A stretch of DNA of 42,630 bases from an uncultured Alphaproteobacteria bacterium (GTDB lineage: Bacteria > Pseudomonadota > Alphaproteobacteria > HIMB59 > GCA-002718135): positions 1 to 42,630 of the forward strand of contig CACJEE010000008.1 in NCBI GenBank assembly GCA_902592345.1. The letters are read 5' to 3'. Every line of letters begins with the position of its first letter. Position 1 is the first letter of the stretch. The notes under the pieces are model-generated. The model saw nothing but the letters and a program-made list of their open reading frames with translations. It was not told the DNA's origin and searched no databases. Of the stretch, positions 10,421 through 21,574 are shown piece by piece. The translations under genes were made by a program, and so were the position numbers.

Positions 10421-10498
10421 GGCGAACGTAGCTCAGTTGGTTAGAGCGCGGCCTTGTGGTGGCCGATGTCGTGGGTTCGAATCCCATCGTTCGCCCCA
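10421..10498 (+). tRNA. tRNA-His (GTG), with encoded G-1 and CCA
   Basis: Cloverleaf: G-1 + gcgaacg ... anticodon loop TTGTGGT ... T-loop ttcgaat ... cgttcgc + C73 + CCA. Confidence 0.95.
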
Positions 10499-10575
10499 AA
10501 TATAATAAAAAAACATTTATATTTTAAATTCTCTATTGTTTTTTATCGTATTCATCATAAAAGCGGCAGATTAAT

Positions 10576-10660
10576 GGGGCGATGGTGGAATTGGTAGACA
10601 CGCTAGGTTTAGGTCCTAGTCTCGCGAGAGGTGAAGGTTCAAGTCCTTTTCGCCCTACCA
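10576..10660 (+). tRNA. tRNA-Leu (TAG)
   Basis: Class II tRNA; anticodon stem ctagg/cctag with loop TTTAGGT; acceptor ggggcga/tcgccct; A73 + CCA encoded. Confidence 0.95.
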
Positions 10661-10677
10661 TTAAAGGGGGATAGTTT

Positions 10678-12027
10678 ATGTCTATTAAGGAAATAAAATC
10701 AGGAACTCTTTACAAAGAGTTTGCTGTTGAAATACCGTATGATGAAGTTAATATAATAATAGACTCAAAAATAAAGGAAATGCTACCCACAGTATCCTTA
10801 CCTGGTTTTAGGAAGGGCAAAGCCCCTATTAATATAGTAAGAAAAAAATATGAGGACAATATTTTATCTGAAGCTATTGAAAAGTTAGTTCAAGATAAAA
10901 CTAAAGATTTGCTAGATACAAATAATCTTAAACCATTTATTCAGCCTAGAGTAGATCTAAAAAAATATAAAAAAAATGAACCAGTTGAAGTTGAGGTTAA
11001 GATTAACTTAGAGCCAGAAATAAAATTAAAAGACTTTCAAAAGATTGAAGTTAATAAATATGAAATTGATTTAAATAAATCTTTAGTTGAAAAAAATTAC
11101 AACGAGTTTTTAAGTAATCAAAAAAAATATTCTCCAATTAAAAACAATAGAGAAATAAAGAAATCAGATAAAGTTTTTATTAATTTATTATCAGAAGACT
11201 CATCTACTCCACAATTTCTTAAAGAACAAAAAAATTTACCTATTATAATTGACTCTGAATTACAGATTTTGCCTGAGTTGGGGTCGAAAATAATGAAACA
11301 GAAATTAAAGAAAGGTGATAAAAATAAAATTAAACTAGACATATCAAAATCTTTAAAATTAGATAATGAAAAGATTGTTGAGTTTGACATTGAAATTCTT
11401 AATATTGAAGAACCCACACCTTTTGTAGTTGATAAAGAATTTCTTGAAAAAAATAACTTAAAAAACGAAGAAGAATTAAAAAATAATTTAGAAAAAAACT
11501 TAAAATCACAATATCAAAATGGCTTAAAACAAATAGAAAAAAAACAATTGATGGATATTTTAGATAGGGAGCATAATTTTGATTTACCCCAAGGTATTGT
11601 AGATCAAGAGTTTAATGATATATGGCACAGGATTGAGCATGCAAAAGAAAATAACTCACTTGATGAGGATGATAAAAAACTAAATGAAGGACAACTTAAA
11701 AAAAGATATGAAAAAATTTCTAAAAGAAGAGTCAAACTTGCTATACTTTTACAATTTATTGCAAAACAAAACAAAATTTCAGTTGATGAAAAAGAATTAA
11801 CAAATGGAATGATGGCATACACATCTCAATATCCTGGTCAAGAGAAAGAAATTATGGAATATTTTAAGAAAAATCCATCTGCTATAGAAACTATCAGAGG
11901 ACCTATTTTAGAAGAAAAAGTTATTGAAAATGTTATTTCATCAGCAAAAATAATTAAAAAAATAATTGATAAACAGGAATATGAAAATTTAGAGCAAATT
12001 ACTTTTGAAATTAAAAAGGAAAAATAA
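10678..12027 (+). CDS. tig: Trigger factor
   Basis: N-terminal ribosome-binding signature 'PGFRKGKAP' and overall architecture; located upstream of clpP-clpX-lon. Confidence 0.95.
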   Translation: MSIKEIKSGTLYKEFAVEIPYDEVNIIIDSKIKEMLPTVSLPGFRKGKAPINIVRKKYEDNILSEAIEKLVQDKTKDLLDTNNLKPFIQPRVDLKKYKKNEPVEVEVKINLEPEIKLKDFQKIEVNKYEIDLNKSLVEKNYNEFLSNQKKYSPIKNNREIKKSDKVFINLLSEDSSTPQFLKEQKNLPIIIDSELQILPELGSKIMKQKLKKGDKNKIKLDISKSLKLDNEKIVEFDIEILNIEEPTPFVVDKEFLEKNNLKNEEELKNNLEKNLKSQYQNGLKQIEKKQLMDILDREHNFDLPQGIVDQEFNDIWHRIEHAKENNSLDEDDKKLNEGQLKKRYEKISKRRVKLAILLQFIAKQNKISVDEKELTNGMMAYTSQYPGQEKEIMEYFKKNPSAIETIRGPILEEKVIENVISSAKIIKKIIDKQEYENLEQITFEIKKEK

Positions 12028-12638
12028 TGAAAGATATAGAAAAAATAACTAATAATTTAATACCCATGGTTGTTGAGCAATCTTCTCGCGGAGAAAGAGC
12101 ATATGATATTTATTCAAGATTGCTTAAGGAAAGAATTATTTTCTTAACCGGACCAATTGACGATAACATTGCAAGTTTAATTTGTGCACAATTACTATTC
12201 CTTGAATCAGAAAATCCAAATAAAGAAATATCTTTTTATATTAACTCACCAGGTGGAATAGTTTGGTCAGGTTTGGCAATTTATGATACTATGCAATATA
12301 TTTCTCCCAAAATAATGACAATTTGTATAGGTCAGGCAGCATCAGCAGGTTCATTGTTGTTAACAGCTGGCGCTGAAGGTATGAGATTTTCACTACCTAA
12401 CTCAAGGATTATGGTTCATCAGCCAAGTGGAGGATATCAAGGTCAGGTAACTGATATAGAAATACATACTAATGAAATTAAAAAAACTAAAGAAAGATTA
12501 AATCAAATTTATTCAAAACATACAAAAAAGAAAATCAAGGATATAGAAGATATTATGGAGAGAGATAAATATTTTTCTCCTGACGAAGCAATTAAATTTG
12601 GTTTAATTGATAAGACAGTTGAAAGTAGAAAAATCTAG
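12027..12638 (+). CDS. clpP: ATP-dependent Clp protease proteolytic subunit
   Basis: '[27 protein letters not shown]', 'YINSPGG', catalytic Ser '[14 protein letters not shown]', catalytic His '[10 protein letters not shown]'. Confidence 0.97.
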   Translation: MKDIEKITNNLIPMVVEQSSRGERAYDIYSRLLKERIIFLTGPIDDNIASLICAQLLFLESENPNKEISFYINSPGGIVWSGLAIYDTMQYISPKIMTICIGQAASAGSLLLTAGAEGMRFSLPNSRIMVHQPSGGYQGQVTDIEIHTNEIKKTKERLNQIYSKHTKKKIKDIEDIMERDKYFSPDEAIKFGLIDKTVESRKI

Positions 12639-13900
12639 TGAGTAAAAAAGAAGATAAAGATTCATTGTTTTGTTCTTTTTGTGGAAAAAGTCAAAAAGAA
12701 GTAAAAAAATTAATTGCTGGACCAACAGTTTTTGTCTGTGATGAATGCGTTGAACTCTGTATGGATATCATCAAAGAAGACAATAAAAATAATAAGAAGA
12801 AATTAAAAGCCAATACTCCTAAACCATCAGAAATAAATAAATTTCTTGATGATTTTGTAATAGGGCAAACCAAAGCTAAAAAAAACTTATCTGTTGCAGT
12901 TTATAATCATTATAAAAGATTAACTAATTCTGTATATGATGATGTAGAAATTTCTAAATCAAATATACTGCTTGTTGGTCCAACAGGAACAGGAAAAACA
13001 CTTCTTGCTCAAACTTTAGCAAAAGTTTTAGATGTGCCTTTTACTGTAGCTGATGCTACTAGTCTGACTGAAGCAGGGTATGTAGGTGAAGATGTTGAGA
13101 ATATAATTTTAAAATTACTACAAGCATCTGATTATAACGTAGAAAGGGCTCAAAAAGGAATTGTTTATATAGATGAAATAGACAAGATAAGTAGAAAAAG
13201 TGATAACCCATCAATAACTAGAGATGTATCAGGCGAGGGAGTACAACAGGCTTTATTAAAAATTATGGAAGGCACAATAGCGAGTGTACCTCCACAAGGA
13301 GGAAGAAAGCATCCTCAACAGGAATTTTTACACGTAGACACATCTAATATTTTATTTATTTGCGGAGGAGCTTTTTCTGGCTTAGAAAATATAATCAATC
13401 AAAGATTAAAAGGCTCATCAATTGGTTTTAATTCATCCATAGTAGATTTTAATGAAAAGTCAGTTGGGGATTCCCTAATCAGCCTTGAAAATGAAGACCT
13501 TTTAAAGTTTGGCATGATTCCTGAATTTGTTGGAAGATTGCCTGTAGTGACAACTTTAGAGGAGCTTGATCTAAATATGCTTATTAGAATAATGCAAGAA
13601 CCAAAAAATGCATTAATAAAACAATATACAGCTTTATTTAAAATGGATGGTGTTAATCTAGAAATTAAAAATGATGCTTTAAAAGAAATCGCTAAACTCG
13701 CAATTCAACAAAAAACTGGAGCTAGGGGTCTTAGATCTATTTTAGAGACATTGTTAATGGATTTAATGTTCAAAACACCAGATTATAAGGACTTAGATAA
13801 AATACTAGTAAACAAAGACGTTGTTAGTAGAAGCGCAGAACCAATAATGATTTATAATAACAAAAATACTAATCAAAAGATTTTAGTTAACAAGTCTTGA
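12638..13900 (+). CDS. clpX: ATP-dependent Clp protease ATP-binding subunit ClpX (GTG start)
   Basis: Zinc-binding domain [11 protein letters not shown]...VCDECVELC; Walker A GPTGTGKT; '[10 protein letters not shown]'; '[15 protein letters not shown]'. Confidence 0.97.
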   Translation: MSKKEDKDSLFCSFCGKSQKEVKKLIAGPTVFVCDECVELCMDIIKEDNKNNKKKLKANTPKPSEINKFLDDFVIGQTKAKKNLSVAVYNHYKRLTNSVYDDVEISKSNILLVGPTGTGKTLLAQTLAKVLDVPFTVADATSLTEAGYVGEDVENIILKLLQASDYNVERAQKGIVYIDEIDKISRKSDNPSITRDVSGEGVQQALLKIMEGTIASVPPQGGRKHPQQEFLHVDTSNILFICGGAFSGLENIINQRLKGSSIGFNSSIVDFNEKSVGDSLISLENEDLLKFGMIPEFVGRLPVVTTLEELDLNMLIRIMQEPKNALIKQYTALFKMDGVNLEIKNDALKEIAKLAIQQKTGARGLRSILETLLMDLMFKTPDYKDLDKILVNKDVVSRSAEPIMIYNNKNTNQKILVNKS

Positions 13901-13934
13901 TTTTATTAAAAAAATAATCATTTATTATACTTAT

Positions 13935-16328
13935 ATGAATAATACAACTTTACCTGTTCTGCCTTTAAGAGACATAGTTGTTTTCCCAAGCATGGTAGCT
14001 CCATTATTTGTTGGAAGAGTACAATCTGTTAATGCCTTAAATCATGCTATGACATCAGATAAAAAAATTTTTTTACTAGCACAAAAAAACTCTGAAATTG
14101 ATAATCCAAAAAAATCAGATCTTTATGAGTGGGGAACAATAGCAAAAGTACTTCAACTTCTCAAACTCCCTGATGGAACAATAAAAGTTTTGGTTGAGGG
14201 AATTACTAGAGCAAGATTAAATACTTTAAATTTATCTAATGATTTTTTAACAGCTAAAATAAATAAAATAGATACTAAACTTAAAAAAAACAACAATTTA
14301 AAAGCATTAGTAAAAATTGTAATTGATCAATTTCAGGATTACTCAAAAGTAAATAAAAAAATACCATCTGATATAGTTAATAATCTAATTTCTATTAGTG
14401 ATCCGAATAAAATAGCAGATGTAGTTTCCATTAATTTGAATATAAATATGGAGCAAAAACAAGAACTACTTGAAATGCATGATTTGGAAAAACGATTAAA
14501 TAAAATACATGTATATTTAGTTTCTGAAATTGATTCTTTCCAAATGGAAAAAAAGATTAAAGGCAGAGTTAAGCGTCAAATGGAAAAGACTCAAAAAGAG
14601 TATTATTTAAATGAACAAATGAAAGCGATTCAGAAGGAGCTTGGTGATAACGATGATTCTGATGATATTGCTGAAATAGAAAAGAAAATTACTTCTGTTA
14701 AATTATCTAAAGATGCAAATGAAAAGTGTAAATCAGAATTAAAAAAATTAAAAAATATGAGCCCAATGTCCGCAGAAGCAACTGTCATAAGAAATTATTT
14801 AGATTGGATTTTGTCAATACCATGGAATTCTAAGTCAGAAATTTCAAAAAATATTAAAAAATCAAAAAAAATTCTAGAGGAAGATCATTATGGGCTTGAT
14901 AAAGTAAAAGATAGAATTTTAGAATATTTGGCTGTTCAGAAAAGAACAGAAAAATTAAAAGGACCAATTTTATGTTTAGTTGGACCTCCTGGAGTTGGTA
15001 AAACATCTCTAGGTAAATCAATTGCAACTGCAACAGGAAGAAACTTTGTAAGAATGTCACTTGGTGGGATTAGAGATGAGGCAGAAATAAGAGGTCATAG
15101 AAAAACATATATTGGCTCAATGCCAGGTAGATTTATTCAATCGATGAAAAAAGCACAGACATCAAATCCATTAATCTTGTTGGATGAAATTGATAAACTT
15201 GGATCAGATTGGAGAGGAGATCCATCATCTGCTCTACTTGAGGTTTTAGACCCTGAACAGAATGATAAATTTAATGATCATTATTTAGAGTTAGATTATA
15301 ATTTATCTGATGTAATGTTTGTGTGCACAGCTAATACTCTAAACATACCTCCTGCACTACTTGACAGAATGGAGATTATAAGAATTCCTGGATATACTGA
15401 TAAAGAAAAAAATAAAATTGCACAAAAATATTTAATCCCTAAACAAATTAAAAATCATTATCTAAAAAATAGTGAAGTTAGATTTACAAACAAAATTATA
15501 AATCAAATCATTAGAAATTATACTCGAGAAGCTGGTGTAAGAAATTTAGAAAAAGAAATATCTAAAGTATGCAGAAAAACCGTAAAATTATTGGAAACAA
15601 GCACTAATAAACTTGTAAAACTTAGCGATGAAAAACTTAAAGATTTTTTGGGTATTAGTAGATATAGATCAAGTGAAATTGAAAAGAAAAATTTAATTGG
15701 TGTTACAAATGGACTTGCTTGGACAGAAGTAGGTGGTGAAATTCTCTCAATAGAAGTGATATTATCAATTGGTAAGGGAAAGCTAACTATTACTGGAAAG
15801 CTTGGAGACGTAATGAGAGAATCAGTTCAGGCTGCAATTTCGTATGTAAAATCTCATAGTTTAAATCTTGGTATACATCCATTTGATTTCGACAAATTTG
15901 ATATTCATGTTCATGTTCCAGAAGGAGCTACTCCGAAAGATGGACCAAGTGCAGGTATAGCAATTTTCAACTCATTAGTATCTTCTCTAACATCAAACAA
16001 AGTAAGAAAAGATATTGCAATGACAGGTGAAATTACCTTGAGAGGCAGAGTTCTTCCTATAGGAGGACTTAAAGAAAAAATTTATGCTGCTTCAAGAGCA
16101 GGAATTAAAAAAGTATTAATTCCCGAAGAAAATAAGAACGAAATTATAGAATTTGATAAAGAAATTCTTAAAACAATTGAAATAATTCCTATAAGTGAAG
16201 CAAAGTCAATTTTAGAGCATTCACTTACTAAGCCCATTTCACCACTAAATTTAACCGAATCAGAAATCCTTGAAGCTCAAAAAAATAGATTTTCTGAGAC
16301 TAATTTAAAAGAAAATTTAAGACATTAA
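13935..16328 (+). CDS. lon: ATP-dependent protease La (Lon)
   Basis: 'LPVLPLRDIVVFPSMVAPLFVGR', Walker A 'GPPGVGKTSLGKSIA', 'LLDEIDKLG', catalytic Ser 'PEGATPKDGPSAGIAI'. Confidence 0.97.
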   Translation: MNNTTLPVLPLRDIVVFPSMVAPLFVGRVQSVNALNHAMTSDKKIFLLAQKNSEIDNPKKSDLYEWGTIAKVLQLLKLPDGTIKVLVEGITRARLNTLNLSNDFLTAKINKIDTKLKKNNNLKALVKIVIDQFQDYSKVNKKIPSDIVNNLISISDPNKIADVVSINLNINMEQKQELLEMHDLEKRLNKIHVYLVSEIDSFQMEKKIKGRVKRQMEKTQKEYYLNEQMKAIQKELGDNDDSDDIAEIEKKITSVKLSKDANEKCKSELKKLKNMSPMSAEATVIRNYLDWILSIPWNSKSEISKNIKKSKKILEEDHYGLDKVKDRILEYLAVQKRTEKLKGPILCLVGPPGVGKTSLGKSIATATGRNFVRMSLGGIRDEAEIRGHRKTYIGSMPGRFIQSMKKAQTSNPLILLDEIDKLGSDWRGDPSSALLEVLDPEQNDKFNDHYLELDYNLSDVMFVCTANTLNIPPALLDRMEIIRIPGYTDKEKNKIAQKYLIPKQIKNHYLKNSEVRFTNKIINQIIRNYTREAGVRNLEKEISKVCRKTVKLLETSTNKLVKLSDEKLKDFLGISRYRSSEIEKKNLIGVTNGLAWTEVGGEILSIEVILSIGKGKLTITGKLGDVMRESVQAAISYVKSHSLNLGIHPFDFDKFDIHVHVPEGATPKDGPSAGIAIFNSLVSSLTSNKVRKDIAMTGEITLRGRVLPIGGLKEKIYAASRAGIKKVLIPEENKNEIIEFDKEILKTIEIIPISEAKSILEHSLTKPISPLNLTESEILEAQKNRFSETNLKENLRH

Positions 16329-16451
16329 TGGCAGATTTATTGAATATTTTTTAAAAATTCCTTCTAAACTGGGAATAATGTCAAATATTTATTGACTTCA
16401 GCTATGATGAAATAATATTCATTAACTAACATCAATGAAAAGGAGTTTAAT

Positions 16452-16727
16452 GTGAATAAAAATGACCTAATTGCATCAGTTGCTTCATCTGCTGGATTGT
16501 CAAAATCTGATGCCACAAGAGCTATAGAAAGTTTATTAGATGCTGTCACTAATTCTCTAAAAAGAGATGAGAAAGTAAGTATTGTTGGTTTTGGTAATTT
16601 TAGTGTTAGCCATAGAAAGGCTACTACTGGAAGAAATCCAAGAACTGGTGAGTCTATACAAATACCTGCATCTAAAAGACCTAAATTTACTGTAGGTAAA
16701 GCTCTTAAAGACGCAGTAAATAACTAG
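16452..16727 (+). CDS. hup: HU-family DNA-binding protein
   Basis: 'MNKNDLIASVASSAGLSKSDATRAIESLLDAV', 'VGFGNFSV..RKATTGRNPRTGESIQIPASKRPKFTVGKALKDAVN'. Confidence 0.95.
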   Translation: MNKNDLIASVASSAGLSKSDATRAIESLLDAVTNSLKRDEKVSIVGFGNFSVSHRKATTGRNPRTGESIQIPASKRPKFTVGKALKDAVNN

Positions 16728-16748
16728 TAAATAACAAATTTTTCTTGC

Positions 16749-16785
16749 ACCGGCTGTTAAAAATATTTAACAGCCGGTTTTGTTT
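16749..16785 (+). terminator. Rho-independent terminator of the HU gene
   Basis: Perfect 13-bp inverted repeat accggctgttaaa / aata / tttaacagccggt followed by tttgttt. Confidence 0.9.
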
Positions 16786-16786
16786 A

Positions 16787-16862
16787 GGGTGTTTAGCTCA
16801 GTTGGTAGAGCATCTCGTTTACACCGAGAGGGTCGGGAGTTCGAGTCTCTCAACACCCACCA
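16787..16862 (+). tRNA. tRNA-Val (TAC)
   Basis: Acceptor gggtgtt/aacaccc, anticodon loop TTTACAC, T-loop ttcgagt, A73 + CCA. Confidence 0.95.
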
Positions 16863-16865
16863 TGC

Positions 16866-16942
16866 GCGGGAGTAGTTCAGCTGGTTAGAACGCTGCCCTG
16901 TCACGGCAGAGGTCGCGGGTTCGAATCCCGTCTCTCGCGCCA
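16866..16942 (+). tRNA. tRNA-Asp (GTC)
   Basis: Acceptor gcgggag/ctctcgc, anticodon loop CTGTCAC, G73 + CCA. Confidence 0.95.
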
Positions 16943-17022
16943 GTTTTAAGATTAATTTTAAAAAATAACTGCCAAACTAGTAGCAAAAAAATTATGCTAA
17001 TATTGAATATTCGGCTCAGAAA

Positions 17023-17042
17023 TCAAGGATTGTTATCCTTGA
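17023..17042 (+). promoter_or_regulatory. Short perfect hairpin in the nuoA upstream region (function unknown)
   Basis: tcaaggat / tgtt / atccttga, 8-bp stem; no U-tract follows. Confidence 0.4.
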
Positions 17043-17094
17043 ATAATCAAAAAAATAGATTAGTTAATCATTTGTTTGTAGATACATATATAAA

Positions 17095-17460
17095 GTGGAA
17101 AATTATTTATCAGAATATTTACCAATTTTAATTATAATTATTATTGGTTTTGCAATAGCAATTGGAATGACTACCTTATCTTTTGTGGTTGGGGAGAGAA
17201 AACCAGATAATGAAAAACTTTCTGCTTATGAGTGCGGCTTTGAAGCTTTTGATGATGCTAGAGGAAGATTTGATGTAAGGTTTTATTTAGTTGCAATCCT
17301 GTTTATAATATTTGATTTAGAAGTTGCTTTTTTATTTCCTTGGGCAATATCATTAGGAAGTATTGGCCTGTTTGGATTTTGGTCAATGATGATTTTTTTA
17401 TTAATCCTTACCATTGGTTTTATTTATGAGTGGAAAAAAGGAGCTCTTGAATGGGAGTAG
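17095..17460 (+). CDS. nuoA: NADH-quinone oxidoreductase subunit A (GTG start)
   Basis: '[44 protein letters not shown]' signature. Confidence 0.96.
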   Translation: MENYLSEYLPILIIIIIGFAIAIGMTTLSFVVGERKPDNEKLSAYECGFEAFDDARGRFDVRFYLVAILFIIFDLEVAFLFPWAISLGSIGLFGFWSMMIFLLILTIGFIYEWKKGALEWE

Positions 17461-17951
17461 AAATTAATGAAGATAATTTTGGTGATCAACTTAATTCTAA
17501 GGGATTTTTAGTTTCAAATTTTGATAAACTCTTAACCTGGGCAAGAACTGGCTCTTTGTGGCCAATGACATTTGGTCTAGCTTGTTGTGGAGTTGAAATG
17601 ATCCATACATATATGGCAAGATATGATCTTGATAGATACGGTGTAATTCCAAGAGGAAGTCCTCGTCAATCTGATGTAATGATTGTTGCTGGGACTCTAA
17701 CTAACAAGATGGCACCAGCACTAAGAAAAGTTTATGATCAAATGCCTGAACCTAGATGGGTAATATCTATGGGATCCTGTGCAAACGGGGGAGGATATTA
17801 TCATTACTCTTATTCAGTTGTAAGAGGTTGTGATAGAATTGTCCCAGTCGATATTTATGTTCCTGGATGCCCTCCAACAGCAGAGGCCTTAGTATATGGC
17901 ATTTTGCAACTACAAAAAAAAATAAAAAGAAAAAATAAATTTGTAAGATAA
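17451..17951 (+). CDS. nuoB: NADH-quinone oxidoreductase subunit B
   Basis: '[16 protein letters not shown]', '[78 protein letters not shown]'. Confidence 0.97.
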   Translation: MGVEINEDNFGDQLNSKGFLVSNFDKLLTWARTGSLWPMTFGLACCGVEMIHTYMARYDLDRYGVIPRGSPRQSDVMIVAGTLTNKMAPALRKVYDQMPEPRWVISMGSCANGGGYYHYSYSVVRGCDRIVPVDIYVPGCPPTAEALVYGILQLQKKIKRKNKFVR

Positions 17952-17954
17952 TCG

Positions 17955-18521
17955 ATGCTGGAAGATTTAAAAAAAATTTCTGATCTATCATCAATTGAGA
18001 ATAAAAAAATATTTTACCAAGCTTTTTTTAAAAAAGAGAACATATTACAAATTTTCAATGAGTTAAAAGATAACGAATTATTTAGTTTTGATCAGTTAAT
18101 TGACATAACTGCTATAGATTATCCATCTAGAGAAAAGCGATTTGAGATGATTTATATTTTTTTAAGCATGAAAAAAAATAAAAGAATTATTTTAAAAACA
18201 TCTATTAATGAAAATGAAAGTATAGATAGCATCATTCAGATTTTTAAAGCATCAGATTGGTATGAGAGAGAGTGCTATGATTTGTTTGGCATCAAGTTCA
18301 ATAATCATCCTGATTTAAGAAGAATTATGACTGATTATAATTTTGAAGGCCATCCTCTTAGAAAAGATTTTCCATTAACAGGACATAATGAAGTTAGATA
18401 TGATGATGTTGAAAAAAAAGTTGTTTATGAGTCTGTTAAATTAGCACAAGAATATAGAGACTTTGATTATACCTCTCCATGGGAGGGCATGCCTGAGGGC
18501 ATTAATGATCATAACAAGTAA
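17955..18521 (+). CDS. nuoC: NADH-quinone oxidoreductase subunit C
   Basis: '[45 protein letters not shown]'. Confidence 0.96.
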   Translation: MLEDLKKISDLSSIENKKIFYQAFFKKENILQIFNELKDNELFSFDQLIDITAIDYPSREKRFEMIYIFLSMKKNKRIILKTSINENESIDSIIQIFKASDWYERECYDLFGIKFNNHPDLRRIMTDYNFEGHPLRKDFPLTGHNEVRYDDVEKKVVYESVKLAQEYRDFDYTSPWEGMPEGINDHNK

Positions 18522-18529
18522 GAATAAAT

Positions 18530-19708
18530 ATGAAAGAAATAGAAGTAAACACAACAACTATTAATTTTGGCCCTCAGCATCCAGCTGCACATGGAGTTTT
18601 GAGATTAGTAGTTGAGCTTGATGGTGAAGTTGTTGAGAGAGCAGAACCTCATATTGGATTATTGCACAGAGGAACTGAAAAATTAATTGAATACAAAACT
18701 TACCTTCAAGCTGTCCCGTATTTTGATAGATTAGATTATGTTTCTCCTATGTGTCAAGAACATGCCTTTGCACTTGCTACTGAAAACCTTCTTAAAATTG
18801 AAGTGCCTCAAAGGGCTCAATATATAAGAGTTATTTTTGCTGAAATCACAAGATTATTAAATCACTTATTAAATATTCCTGCTTATGCCGCTGATATTGG
18901 CGCAGTTACTCCATTCTTATGGTGTTTTGAGGAACGTGAAAAACTTCTTCAGTTTCATGAAGCTGTATCAGGAGCTAGATTTCATGCAGCTTATTTTAGA
19001 CCTGGAGGTGTTCATCAAGACATGCCTGAAGGTATGGAAGAAAAATTAAATGAACATTTTCAAACCTTACCTAAATTTATTGATGATCTTGAAGATCTTT
19101 TGACAAACAATAGAATATTAAGACAAAGATCTGTTGATATAGGAGTTATATCTAAGCAAGAAGCAATTGATTGGGGATGCACAGGCCCAGTCTTAAGAAG
19201 TGCTGGTGTTGCATGGGATTTGAGACGTTCTCAACCTTATGATGCATACGACAAAGTTGATTTTGAAGTACCTATTGGAAAAAAAGGTGATTGCTTTGAT
19301 AGATATTTAGTTCGTATTGAAGAAATGAGACAAAGTATTTCAATAATTCAACAATGTTTAACACAAATTAAGTCTGGAGAAATATCTGTAATTGATAATA
19401 AGATTACTCCTCCAAAAAGAAGCGAAATGAAACAATCTATGGAGTCATTAATTCATCATTTTAAATTATTTACAGAAGGATATAGAGTTCCAGAAGGTCA
19501 GACTTATTACGCTGTTGAAGCACCTAAAGGTGAGTTTGGTGTTTTTTTAGCTTCAGACGGTTCAAGTAAACCTTATAGATGTAAAATAAGAGCGCCAGGT
19601 TTTGCTCATCTACAAACACTTGATTTTTTATCAAAAGGGCATTTAATGGCAGACATAGCTGCGATTCTAGGAAGTCTTGATATTGTATTTGGGGAAATAG
19701 ATCGATGA
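18530..19708 (+). CDS. nuoD: NADH-quinone oxidoreductase subunit D
   Basis: '[22 protein letters not shown]', '[34 protein letters not shown]', '[22 protein letters not shown]'. Confidence 0.97.
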   Translation: MKEIEVNTTTINFGPQHPAAHGVLRLVVELDGEVVERAEPHIGLLHRGTEKLIEYKTYLQAVPYFDRLDYVSPMCQEHAFALATENLLKIEVPQRAQYIRVIFAEITRLLNHLLNIPAYAADIGAVTPFLWCFEEREKLLQFHEAVSGARFHAAYFRPGGVHQDMPEGMEEKLNEHFQTLPKFIDDLEDLLTNNRILRQRSVDIGVISKQEAIDWGCTGPVLRSAGVAWDLRRSQPYDAYDKVDFEVPIGKKGDCFDRYLVRIEEMRQSISIIQQCLTQIKSGEISVIDNKITPPKRSEMKQSMESLIHHFKLFTEGYRVPEGQTYYAVEAPKGEFGVFLASDGSSKPYRCKIRAPGFAHLQTLDFLSKGHLMADIAAILGSLDIVFGEIDR

Positions 19709-20304
19709 AACACCCAGGTATGATAAATAAAGTTTATAATATTTCAGATGAAATCTTTAATTGGTCTGAAGAAAATTTTAAAAAAGCTGCAGTTATTATA
19801 AAAAAATATCCTGACTCAAGACAACAAAGTGCAGTTATTCCACTACTTGATCTTGCCCAAAGACAAAATTCAGGATGGTTAAGTAAAACAGCTATTGAAA
19901 AAGTCGCTGAAAATTTAAGTATGTCATATATCCGTGTTTTAGAAGTTGCTACATTTTATTCTATGTTTAATCTTGAACCAGTTGGTGAACATTTTGTTCA
20001 AATTTGCAGAACAACTCCTTGCTGGTTAAGAGGGAGTGATAAACTTGTTGAAGTTGCCAAAGAAGTTTCAAATACTAAACTAGGTGAAACTTCTAATGAT
20101 AAAAAATTTACTATTGTTGAGGTTGAATGCTTAGGAGCTTGTTGTAATGCCCCTATGGTTCAAATAAATGATGATTACTATGAAGATCTTGATGAAGATA
20201 ATTTTAAAAAAATATTAACTGATTTAAAACAAAGCAAAAAAATTACCAAAGGTTCACAGATAGGAAGACAAACTTCCCATCCTCAAAGAGAAAAAAATGC
20301 TTAG
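19705..20304 (+). CDS. nuoE: NADH-quinone oxidoreductase subunit E
   Basis: [2Fe-2S] ligands CRTTPC and [10 protein letters not shown]; 'EVATFYSMF'. Confidence 0.95.
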   Translation: MKHPGMINKVYNISDEIFNWSEENFKKAAVIIKKYPDSRQQSAVIPLLDLAQRQNSGWLSKTAIEKVAENLSMSYIRVLEVATFYSMFNLEPVGEHFVQICRTTPCWLRGSDKLVEVAKEVSNTKLGETSNDKKFTIVEVECLGACCNAPMVQINDDYYEDLDEDNFKKILTDLKQSKKITKGSQIGRQTSHPQREKNA

Positions 20305-21574
20305 AGAAGAAGATAAAATTTTTAAAAATTTATATGGTTTTGATGACTGGTCTTTAACTGGAGCTAAAAGCAGAGGTGTTTGGTCTAATACTAAAGAAAT
20401 CATTGAAAAAGGATCTGATTTTATTGTTGAAGAAATTAAAAGTAGTCAATTACGTGGAAGAGGTGGAGCTGGTTTTCCTGCAGGATTGAAATGGTCATTT
20501 ATGCCAAAAGATTCTGGTAAGCCTCATTATTTAGTAGTCAATGCTGATGAATCTGAGCCTGGAACATGTAAAGACAGAGAAATAATGAGAAATGATCCAC
20601 ATCTTTTATTAGAAGGTTGTTTAATTGCTGGTTTTGCTATGCATGCAAATACTTGTTATATTTATATTAGGGGGGAATACTATGATGAAGCATCAAACCT
20701 TCAAAAAGCAATTGATGAAGCATACGAAAATAATTTAATTGGTAAGAATGCATGCGGAACTAACTGGAATTATGATATTTATTTGCACCGAGGTGCTGGG
20801 GCTTATATTTGTGGTGAAGAAACAGCTCTTTTAGAGAGTCTTGAAGGAAAAAAAGGCCAACCAAGATTAAAGCCTCCATTTCCAGCAGGTGCTGGATTAT
20901 ATGGATGTCCAACAACAGTTACGAATGTTGAAACTATTGCCGTAGCACCGACTATTATTAGAAAAGGAGCATCTTGGTTTAGCAGTTTAGGAAGAGAAAA
21001 TAATACTGGTTCAAAAATATTTAGTATTTCAGGTCATGTAAATAACCCATGTAATGTTGAAGAAGAAATGGGTATCGGATTAAAAGAACTTATAGAAAAT
21101 CATGCTGGTGGAGTAATTGGTGGATGGGATAATTTATTAGCAGTAATCCCTGGAGGTGCAAGTGTTCCACTTATTCCAAAATCAATATGCGACACAGTTA
21201 AGATGGATTTTGATAGCTTAAAAGAAGTTCAAAGTGGACTTGGCACAGCAGCAGTTATAGTAATGAATAAATCTACTGACATTGTTGACGCTATATGTCG
21301 GCTTTCTCATTTTTATAAACATGAAAGCTGTGGTCAATGCACACCTTGTAGAGAAGGAACAGGTTGGATGTTTAGGATGATGGAAAAAATGGTTAAAGGT
21401 AGTGCGCAAGTTAATGATATTGATAAGCTTTTAGATGTGACTAAACAGGTAGAAGGTCATACTATTTGTGCTTTAGGAGATGCAGCTGCTTGGCCAATAC
21501 AAGGACTTATGAGACACTTTAGGCCCGAAGTTGAGAGAAGAATAAAAGAATATCGATTTGGAGAAGTTGCATAA
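20297..21574 (+). CDS. nuoF: NADH-quinone oxidoreductase subunit F
   Basis: '[19 protein letters not shown]', '[15 protein letters not shown]', '[20 protein letters not shown]', '[15 protein letters not shown]'. Confidence 0.97.
   Translation: MLREEDKIFKNLYGFDDWSLTGAKSRGVWSNTKEIIEKGSDFIVEEIKSSQLRGRGGAGFPAGLKWSFMPKDSGKPHYLVVNADESEPGTCKDREIMRNDPHLLLEGCLIAGFAMHANTCYIYIRGEYYDEASNLQKAIDEAYENNLIGKNACGTNWNYDIYLHRGAGAYICGEETALLESLEGKKGQPRLKPPFPAGAGLYGCPTTVTNVETIAVAPTIIRKGASWFSSLGRENNTGSKIFSISGHVNNPCNVEEEMGIGLKELIENHAGGVIGGWDNLLAVIPGGASVPLIPKSICDTVKMDFDSLKEVQSGLGTAAVIVMNKSTDIVDAICRLSHFYKHESCGQCTPCREGTGWMFRMMEKMVKGSAQVNDIDKLLDVTKQVEGHTICALGDAAAWPIQGLMRHFRPEVERRIKEYRFGEVA

Noticed and set aside
16391-16420. 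Possible sigma70-like promoter (TTGACT ... TAATAT) upstream of HU
   Set aside because: Spacer is only about 15 nt and the region is AT-rich; cannot be distinguished from chance by eye.
16364-16549. 61-aa minus-strand ORF overlapping the HU start
   Set aside because: Antisense to the HU gene and its upstream region; no ribosome-binding context or homology signal.
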